Shown one piece after another: positions 45,170 to 51,446 of a DNA stretch of 64,000 nt. Source of the DNA: an uncultured Prevotellaceae bacterium (GTDB taxonomy: Bacteria; Bacteroidota; Bacteroidia; Bacteroidales; Bacteroidaceae); contig CADCHG010000001.1 of assembly GCA_902801155.1 (NCBI GenBank), positions 124,001-188,000 on the forward strand, read 5' to 3'. How positions within the stretch are numbered: the stretch's first letter is position 1; every line of letters begins with the position of its first letter. The notes beneath the pieces are model-generated. The model did not search any database. It was not told the origin of the DNA and worked only from the letters and a program-made list of their open reading frames with translations. The translations under genes were made by a program, and so were the position numbers.

Positions 45170-47485
45170 TTACACATTTGAAGGGTAAAAGCTATCCCAT
45201 CCGCCCAAATCCGATGTATTCTCAATCTTCATTGGTGAATATTTCCAGTTCTGGTTTTCCTCAATAATAACACCACCCATCACATTATTGTCCTCGTTCC
45301 AGTCATTCTCCAGATACTCCACCAGCGCATTATGCTTGTTGGGTGCCTCCGGATCACTATTCTCTGATTTTGTGTCGAAAAGGAATATCTTGCCATTCTT
45401 CATCCTGATGATATAGTCAACATAGAACAAAGCTTCACTACCCTGACTATTGGTATAGCCAACGGCAAAATGCTCTGAACCCGAATCACCATTCTTATAC
45501 CACCAGTCTATGCTATCCGTATTCTCCTCCAAGAACTTCGTAAACTTCTTCTCTGGTGATGATGCGCCAATCTGTTCAAAATATGGTAGCATGGCATGAT
45601 TATGCACATCAGGTCGCTCTATGCAGGTATTGTCCTTGAAATCCCTTACTTCTGGCACTTGCCACATATAGCCGATGAAACCTGCCTGTGACTTGAATTT
45701 CTTAGGCATGACATTATCACGATAGTACCTCAAAGCTCTACCGATGATGTCAGCAAACTGTGGGTTGTTCTGCCTGCTGCATACCACCTTATAGGCCTCT
45801 GTCTCAAAGATTTCGAACAAAGTTTCCAATGAGTCGAGTATTGCGCCCTCCAATATTGACATACACTTGGATTTCGACCACCCATTAAGCATCGTTGAGC
45901 AGAAACGCTCAAACACCTGCTTCAACTCGTATGGTGTACGCGCAAATCCCGTCTTGTTCTCAACCCTTATGGTCTTTTCCTCGTCAAGAATATTCATATC
46001 CGAAGGTATCTCAACCTTTATGCTCTGCACATTCAGATTAATCTGCTGTGATGCTATTCGTCTGTTCTCCTGCACCTTACTGCTATATGGAGCATCATCC
46101 TCATCATCCCATGAGAATAATGAAGGCTGATAGGTCAAGGTCCATTCTCTGGCAAAGTATTCCTGAAGCACCTGTTTGAAATCGCTTCTCAGCACATTGT
46201 TCTCCTTGTTGCTTCGCTCTCTCTTTACTGATCTCAAGGCTACATTATTCAAGCCCTCTCGTTTGTAGGAATGCAGTTTCTTGATATAGTCCATATCGTC
46301 TGGCTCTATCTTTATCACATCCGCACTCAAATCCGTATATACATAGCCAGTATTCAAGTCTGGGTCGGTATAGAAGCGTTGCTGTGGCATACGCATTATT
46401 CTACCGACAGTCTGAATAGTGAATGTCTCGCTACTCAGTTTTCGGTAAATAAGAAGCACGGCTGCCCTTGGGCAATCCCATCCCATAGCAATAGCTTGTT
46501 TGAACAATAGGACATCCACCACGGAATTATTCTTTTCTATGCCGTCAAGATTCACTTTCTCGCCAGAAAGCCAAATAGCCACCTTGCCATTATCGGGCGT
46601 TGCATTCATCATGCCGAGATTAGCAAGCAAAGATTCCTTCAGCGATTCCTCATCTTGCGACATAGTGGCCGACTGGTCGTTTGGCAACTGAATCAGCAGC
46701 AAGGGATTGATATTTACTCCCAAAGCCTTATAGGCATCAGCAAGTTTCTGTCGCTTTTGCATAGCCTGTTTCAGAAGGATGATATTAAGTGCCTCGTCGG
46801 AAAGTACACCACGAATGGCTGGATTCAGCGAAATACCCATCTTTATCATTCCCTCGTTAATCACCTGTGAACGCTCTATTTTTATAAAGGCATCTGGTTG
46901 CAAGGTCTTTGGGGTTGCTGATATTCGCACCTCCACCTTTGCATTTATGCGAGCCAAAACCTTTTCCGACTGCTTCGCATTCTTGCCGGTAAACATGTGT
47001 TCCTCATCAATAATGCAGACAATAGGAATGTTGTAATCGCGAGTTGTCCTATCAATAATCTCATAGATTGAAGGTGCCTGTTCCCCTCCCCTTACAATTA
47101 CATTCTTATCTGAATATATACTCTGCCAATTTATGAAGAATACCTCACCAGGCTTTATATACCCATCGTGCGAAGTGTCAAGTTCATCATATACAACTGG
47201 CGAAAGGCGATGCGTTTCGGTAAACGAGTTCTTCATGCTCATATAGCTCTGTATATGAAGTCCGTTAGGTGCAACCCAAATATAGGCCACCTGAGAATAC
47301 TGGCAGTTGCTATCCGCAATTTCCTCATTAAGTCTGCACAAGGCCTCTGTCATCATTACCGTCTTTCCCGCACCCGTAGGAGCCTGAAAGACAATGGTAC
47401 GGCGCATTCCGTCTATGTCAAGCTGTTCAATAACGCTGCTAACGAGCTTCTGAACATTTCTTTCTTGGTAATTCTTCAGATTCAT
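45170..47485 (-). CDS. Type III restriction-like helicase-nuclease (Res)
   Basis: A 771-residue superfamily 2 helicase. Motif I is FQAPTGAGKTVMM near residue 35, motif II CIIDEEHMF near residue 160, motif III RISATPK near residue 184, and motif VI QTVGRIMRMPQQRF near residue 362, as in Res subunits of type III restriction enzymes. The C-terminus holds a probable PD-(D/E)xK nuclease: FYVDYIIRMKNGKIF then LFDTKSE (about residues 695-717), with D and D-x-K positions in place. Classical Res proteins are longer (about 900-1000 residues). Its ATG overlaps the mod stop by 4 bases (ATGA), showing that methyltransferase and helicase are made together. Confidence 0.85.
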   Translation of the reverse strand: MNLKNYQERNVQKLVSSVIEQLDIDGMRRTIVFQAPTGAGKTVMMTEALCRLNEEIADSNCQYSQVAYIWVAPNGLHIQSYMSMKNSFTETHRLSPVVYDELDTSHDGYIKPGEVFFINWQSIYSDKNVIVRGGEQAPSIYEIIDRTTRDYNIPIVCIIDEEHMFTGKNAKQSEKVLARINAKVEVRISATPKTLQPDAFIKIERSQVINEGMIKMGISLNPAIRGVLSDEALNIILLKQAMQKRQKLADAYKALGVNINPLLLIQLPNDQSATMSQDEESLKESLLANLGMMNATPDNGKVAIWLSGEKVNLDGIEKNNSVVDVLLFKQAIAMGWDCPRAAVLLIYRKLSSETFTIQTVGRIMRMPQQRFYTDPDLNTGYVYTDLSADVIKIEPDDMDYIKKLHSYKREGLNNVALRSVKRERSNKENNVLRSDFKQVLQEYFAREWTLTYQPSLFSWDDEDDAPYSSKVQENRRIASQQINLNVQSIKVEIPSDMNILDEEKTIRVENKTGFARTPYELKQVFERFCSTMLNGWSKSKCMSILEGAILDSLETLFEIFETEAYKVVCSRQNNPQFADIIGRALRYYRDNVMPKKFKSQAGFIGYMWQVPEVRDFKDNTCIERPDVHNHAMLPYFEQIGASSPEKKFTKFLEENTDSIDWWYKNGDSGSEHFAVGYTNSQGSEALFYVDYIIRMKNGKIFLFDTKSENSDPEAPNKHNALVEYLENDWNEDNNVMGGVIIEENQNWKYSPMKIENTSDLGGWDSFYPSNV

Positions 47486-49290
47486 TCTTCTTCCTCCTCT
47501 GTGATTACGTTATTCTTTCTTGGCAACACTTTCCTGTAAGCATTATATATGGCTGCCGGAAGGGCACACAAGAAAACCTTATCGCTTACCTCCTCAAAGT
47601 CCGCATCCATAGCGTAGTTGTTGGTAGAGAACACATATACCTTGATGAATGTATCAGCAGGCATCTTCTTGATTTCCTCCACAATACTCTCGATAGCATC
47701 TACCTTATATATGATAAGCATTTTCTGCTTACCATCATCAAAATATCGTGCTATGTTTTTGCGCAGTTTTATATTGCCAAATACTGATTGTTCCTCATAC
47801 AGATCATTCTTTATGCAAAGAAGGTCTGTACTTGCCGACATCAGTTTCTTCAATCCTGTAGTAGAAGAATCGCGAGGCACATCTTTTATTTTATAGTAGC
47901 GAAGGCTATTGTCATGAAGTCCTTCCACCTCCACGCCTTTCGGGGTGGTATAGCCATTTATCACACGCTTGTTTCGCTCGTAGGTTACTTCCTCGCAAAT
48001 GTTATTTTCGTTATTAGTACACAAGATACATTGACGATGCCCTCCATCCTCTGCATTTAACTGCATAGTAGCTTCCATAGTTGTTCCCGAACCTGCAAAG
48101 AAATCTAAAATTATTCCATTTTTGGGACAAAACCAACCTGAGAATAATTTTATCATATCTACAGGTTTTGGATTTGTAAAACAACCACTTTTACCCATAA
48201 TAGATTCTAAATGAGCTGTTTGTTCGCTTCCCATTCCAAACTCAGGCAAGAATGAAGGAGGTGTTACTATACCACGTTCTTTTCTACATTTAAGTTTTCC
48301 TTTTGAATTAAAAAAGAATTCAAGAATTTTCTGGCCTTTCGTATCTATAGTATCTTCCCCTAAAAGCCATGATTCCATTTGCTTCTTTTGAGTCCAACCT
48401 GCTTCTATGACAACAGGATATTTCGTTTTACCATTTTCTGCACATAAAACACCTTCTTTTATAATCATTTTTTCACTATCGCCATACGTACCAGTTATTG
48501 TCGTTCCATCAGGAGCCTCGAATTTCATACCAGCAGGAAAATGGAAATCGGAAGACGGATTTTTTTTCGATATTTTCTTTATTGCACCAGCTTCAATAAT
48601 ACCACTCTCTTCAGAAAGAACGTTTGATACATTTTTTCTATTATTTGCATACACATAAACATATTCATGATAACGCTTAAACATACCTTGCTGCTGAGAA
48701 TGCTGTTTATTAAAAATTAAACATTCCATAAAATTCCATTGATCAGGATTCGAACTATGTTCAAATATATCATCACAAAGAAGTTTCAATTGTGCAAAAC
48801 TATAATAGTCAATAGAGACTAACAAAATTCCATTTTCACTTAGCAACTTTCTGGCAATTCTTAAACGTCGATTCATAAACGACAGCCACTTGGAATGACG
48901 ATAGCCATCCTCTGAATCTACAAACGAGTCGTTATAGACAAAATCCTTATTACCTGTATTATATGGCGGATCAATATAAATCACATCAATCTTGCCTTCA
49001 TGGGTATATGAAAGCGCAGTAAGGGCTTCAAGATTATCTCCCTCTATCAGAATATGGTTGGGGGCATTATCAGCATTAGATATGATGGCTCTGTCCTTGT
49101 CCTCAACAAGAACAGGAACATTATTCCGAAGATTCTCCTCTACATCCTCAGGACTATCCTCCCAAACAATACCGTATTTCTTTTGCTCGGATATAAGTTG
49201 CAGAATATCTGATTTCTGTTCATTGCTCAATTCCTTCAATTCGCGAATCGTAGCAATAAGAGCCGTTCTATCAATATGCTTTTTAGCCAT
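47482..49290 (-). CDS. Type III-like adenine-N6 DNA methyltransferase (Mod)
   Basis: A beta-class amino-methyltransferase of about 602 residues from the ATG at 49290. Motif IV VIYIDPPYNTGN precedes motif I ILDFFAGSGTTMEAT, the order of type III Mod enzymes, with a variable target-recognition region of about 200 residues between them. The C-terminal 130 residues (KVYVFSTNNYAMDADFEEV region) are an extra domain not needed for catalysis. It would methylate adenine on one strand of a short asymmetric site and guide the Res partner. An in-frame GTG at 49359 would add 23 residues, but it lies in the loop of a leader hairpin directly after a stop codon, so MAKKHIDRTAL is preferred. Confidence 0.88.
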   Translation of the reverse strand: MAKKHIDRTALIATIRELKELSNEQKSDILQLISEQKKYGIVWEDSPEDVEENLRNNVPVLVEDKDRAIISNADNAPNHILIEGDNLEALTALSYTHEGKIDVIYIDPPYNTGNKDFVYNDSFVDSEDGYRHSKWLSFMNRRLRIARKLLSENGILLVSIDYYSFAQLKLLCDDIFEHSSNPDQWNFMECLIFNKQHSQQQGMFKRYHEYVYVYANNRKNVSNVLSEESGIIEAGAIKKISKKNPSSDFHFPAGMKFEAPDGTTITGTYGDSEKMIIKEGVLCAENGKTKYPVVIEAGWTQKKQMESWLLGEDTIDTKGQKILEFFFNSKGKLKCRKERGIVTPPSFLPEFGMGSEQTAHLESIMGKSGCFTNPKPVDMIKLFSGWFCPKNGIILDFFAGSGTTMEATMQLNAEDGGHRQCILCTNNENNICEEVTYERNKRVINGYTTPKGVEVEGLHDNSLRYYKIKDVPRDSSTTGLKKLMSASTDLLCIKNDLYEEQSVFGNIKLRKNIARYFDDGKQKMLIIYKVDAIESIVEEIKKMPADTFIKVYVFSTNNYAMDADFEEVSDKVFLCALPAAIYNAYRKVLPRKNNVITEEEEE

Positions 49291-49304
49291 TAGGTGATAA
49301 AAAA

Positions 49305-49413
49305 TATTAGGGCGGAACCGCTCGATGCTTGTTCCATCTTGTAAGGTAACGCCAATCACCTATAACCCGAAACAAGCACAAGCGGTTCACGCCCTAATAC
49401 AAGGACGTGAACC
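49305..49413 (-). promoter_or_regulatory. Leader with two competing hairpins upstream of mod
   Basis: The arms 49305-49333 and 49371-49399 pair over 27 of 29 bases (TATTAGGGCG, GAACCGCT and TGCTTGTT blocks) to give a long hairpin ending 14 bases before the mod ATG. The segment GGTTCACG (49384-49391), inside the second arm, can instead pair perfectly with CGTGAACC (49406-49413). The two folds exclude each other, as in attenuators or ligand-controlled leaders. No known riboswitch class was recognised. Confidence 0.6.
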
Positions 49414-49570
49414 TATGTCGGCTTGCTCTCTGGGTTTGTTGAAATTTTGGCGTTTTCTACAAGATAGAGAACAAGGACCTAAGTCCATATATCATTGAGC
49501 GGAACGCTTTCCGTTATTACTATGTCTTGTCAATCCACAACAGATGTGGAAAGACGGTTTTTATGAAATG

Positions 49571-49602
49571 CAAAGATATTACATTTTTCAATATATTGCA
49601 AG
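49571..49602 (-). promoter_or_regulatory. Predicted promoter of the defence operon
   Basis: On the minus strand CTTG (49599-49602), a 20-base spacer and TATCTTTG (49571-49578) fit the Bacteroidetes promoter with one mismatch in the -33 box. It would give a leader of about 280 bases up to the mod ATG at 49290, containing the competing hairpins and a smaller CCACA/TGTGG hairpin. Confidence 0.6.
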
Positions 49603-50005
49603 TTTTGATACCTTATTTTTACTCTTTCCCCCCTTTTTTGTGTTTTTCATAGTCATTTCCAATATATTTTCTGCATCCCACAACAATATTGTCCCGTTTT
49701 CCACAACTCTCCCAAAGAAGGCAGTAAGCACCACTAATACAATTACAAAGCAGTTCCATAGCAACTCCAATTTTTCTCCAATTGCCGATTGGACTTGAAT
49801 TGGAGCTGAATTGGAGCTGGATTGGACTTACAACTAACTTAGAGATAAATCCGCTTCGCTTAATTCCCATGTAACTCCTATGCACCTCCCTTTCAACTCC
49901 TATGTAACTCCCATTTTCCTCCCATTCTTAGGAACGGACTTACAACGGATCAGGAACGGACTTACAACGGACCTACTGTTATGGCAGAAACAGAGCAAAT
50001 GCGAT
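49603..50005. repeat. Non-coding stretch with degenerate short-word repeats
   Basis: No gene was seen. The words AATTGGAGCTGAATTGGAGC (about 49795-49835), variants of ATGTAACTCCTATGCACC (49868-49915) and GGAACGGACTTACAACGGA (two copies, 49931-49970) follow one another. The same words occur in other gaps of the window. This fills the space between the defence promoter and the second inverted-repeat element. Confidence 0.55.
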
Positions 50006-50330
50006 TTTTTTTTTAGAATTAAACGCCAAACATATACACGGGGGTAAAAATTGCATGATAACGCATTGTGTTTCAAAGTATTTAGGGGCGTGTATATGTT
50101 TGTCTAACATATACACAAGTCATACACACCATATACACGCTTTTTGCTCATATAATCAGATTACGGAACATCATTGCTCATTTTATAAATATCCAAGGCG
50201 TGACGACCCGTGTATATGTTGTGTATGTGTTTACCAAACATATACACGCTTTTAAGTTATTGATTTTCAGTATAAATAGACGCGTTTTTAGGGGGCGTGT
50301 ATATGTTTGGCGTTTAATTCTAAAAAAAAA
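50006..50330. mobile_element. 325-bp MITE-like element with perfect 35-bp terminal inverted repeats
   Basis: The ends 50006-50040 and 50296-50330 are perfect inverted repeats that start with a T-run (TTTTTTTTTAGAATT) and continue AAACGCCAAACATATACACG. The word CATATACAC(G) occurs in direct orientation at 50031, 50108, 50130 and 50239 and inverted at about 50089, 50209 and 50296. There is no transposase-size ORF. Size, homopolymer-AGAATT-type ends and the many copies of one word in both orientations match the element at 22639-23001, although the words differ. Confidence 0.75.
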
Positions 50331-50366
50331 TACAGGTTCTAAATTACTGATAATTTACTTTCCTTC

Positions 50367-50441
50367 AAACGCAAAGACGCAGAGACGCAGAGTATTTTCA
50401 CTTTTCATCTATTTTCTCTGCGGCTTTGCGCCTTTGTGTTT
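50367..50441. repeat. ACGCAGAG-type inverted repeat downstream of the GDSL gene
   Basis: AAACGCAAAGACGCAGAGAC and its continuation (50367-50392) pair with 50416-50441 in 22 of 26 positions across a 23-base loop. It lies just past the stop of the GDSL hydrolase on the minus strand and could end its transcript. Confidence 0.6.
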
Positions 50442-50489
50442 ATTTTTAATGAAAGAAAAGAAATTTACTTTCCCAGAATCCCGACAGCC

Positions 50490-51152
50490 TTATTTTCCGA
50501 TAGCTTCAATAATCTGCTCGCAGATGCTCTTCATACCGCTGATAGACGGGTGGCCGTTCTGCTTCTCGATGTCATGAAGCTCGATGAGAGGAACGTTGTA
50601 GTGCTTGCAAACCTCACGGCAAGACTCGTTGATCTCTTCCCTGAGTTCAGAATTGAGGAGGGCATAGACCTTTGCCTTTGGGTACTTTTTCTGAAGATTA
50701 ACCAGAAGACAGGCTAAAGCAGGACGGAATGCCTTGCAGTCGTCTTTAGTCCAGTCAGCATACTTGTATTCGCCGATAGGAGAACGTGCCCAGGCATCGT
50801 TAGTGCCGCCAAAGACGAAGATGATGTCTGGATTACCCAGAAGTTCGTAACGGGCGTTGAAAGAGTTGGCGGTAGCATCCATACCTCCGTAGCCAGTATT
50901 ACAAATAGTAGTGCCACCCCATGAGTTGTTCTTTTCCAGTTCATAACCCATAGCCTTGATATAGAGACTCCACCATGTCTGTTCAACCTTAGTAACATCG
51001 TTTTTGTCGTTTGGATAGAATGGTGCATATCCTTCAGGGTTCATGCCCTGGAATGTGGAATACGAGTCGCCAAGAATCGAAACTTTCTTTGTCTGTGCAG
51101 ACACAAAGATGGCAAATGCCATCATCGCAACTAATGTAAATATTTTTTTCAT
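50490..51152 (-). CDS. Secreted SGNH/GDSL hydrolase (probable carbohydrate esterase)
   Basis: A 220-residue SGNH hydrolase starting at the ATG 51150-51152, where a signal peptide (MKKIFTLVAMMAFAIFVSAQ) begins; the frame is open further upstream but the promoter lies there. Block I is SILGDSYSTFQG with the serine nucleophile, SWGGTTICNTG supplies the oxyanion glycine, FVFGGTNDAWA is block III, and NGHPSISG is the catalytic histidine region. Such enzymes deacetylate pectin, xylan or other glycans, and its place beside GH43 and GH2 genes suggests rhamnogalacturonan side-chain or backbone esters. It is the only gene on its transcript. Confidence 0.85.
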   Translation of the reverse strand: MKKIFTLVAMMAFAIFVSAQTKKVSILGDSYSTFQGMNPEGYAPFYPNDKNDVTKVEQTWWSLYIKAMGYELEKNNSWGGTTICNTGYGGMDATANSFNARYELLGNPDIIFVFGGTNDAWARSPIGEYKYADWTKDDCKAFRPALACLLVNLQKKYPKAKVYALLNSELREEINESCREVCKHYNVPLIELHDIEKQNGHPSISGMKSICEQIIEAIGK

Positions 51153-51183
51153 TTGTAGAATAAAGTTGTTATTAAATCGCCCA

Positions 51184-51215
51184 CAAAGATAATCTTTATT
51201 TTTATAAAAAACAAA
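51184..51215 (-). promoter_or_regulatory. Predicted promoter of the GDSL hydrolase gene
   Basis: On the minus strand TTTG (51212-51215), a 20-base spacer and TATCTTTG (51184-51191) match the Bacteroidetes consensus exactly, 31 bases before the ATG at 51152. This supports the shorter start. Confidence 0.75.
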
Positions 51216-51349
51216 TCTTTGAGCCCTATTGACATTTTTTATATGTTTTATCCCATAATTCGGCAGATAAAAGGCAACTAATCGCCATCCTTTTAAGGAA
51301 GGAAAAGTGTTTTTTCTGATTTTCATGCTTTTCTTTCCTCTTTTTTTTA

Positions 51350-51357
51350 TACTTTTG
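51350..51357 (+). promoter_or_regulatory. Predicted -7 box of the tandem GH43 gene
   Basis: TACTTTTGC fits TAnnTTTG. The start codon is about 90 bases downstream with the GC-rich repeat between. No exact TTTG is present at the -33 position. Confidence 0.5.
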
Positions 51358-51395
51358 CAAAAGAATATCAAACAATTAATTAACTATCATCCTTT

Positions 51396-51440
51396 CGCGC
51401 TCCGGCTCCCTCTCTACGGGAGAGGGCGGGGGGAGAGGTC
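51396..51440 (+). repeat. GC-rich dispersed repeat, copy D (upstream of GH43)
   Basis: It differs from copy A (20596-20640) by one base (GAGAGGTC for GAGAGGCC) and ends six bases before the ATG of the GH43 gene. It includes the palindrome CCCTCTCTACGGGAGAGGG and the purine run GCGGGGGGAGAGG. Confidence 0.8.
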
Positions 51441-51446
51441 ACTATT

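Noticed and set aside
49291-49359. GTG start giving Mod 23 extra residues
   Set aside because: The GTG is in the loop of the long leader hairpin and directly follows an in-frame TAG. The ATG at 49290 begins MAKKHIDRTAL, the region where the conserved N-terminus seems to start.
40788-49578. Canonical Dnd phosphorothioation system
   Set aside because: DndA/IscS, DndC and DndB are not encoded here; only DndD-like and DndE-like parts are present together with Mod/Res.
40788-49578. BREX or DISARM system
   Set aside because: No PglZ phosphatase, BrxC or BrxL, and no DUF1998 (DrmB) or PLD protein are present. The helicase motifs and nuclease tail fit type III Res better.
51153-51371. 73-residue N-terminal extension of the GDSL hydrolase
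   Set aside because: A consensus promoter lies within it at 51184-51215, and a good signal peptide begins at the internal ATG.
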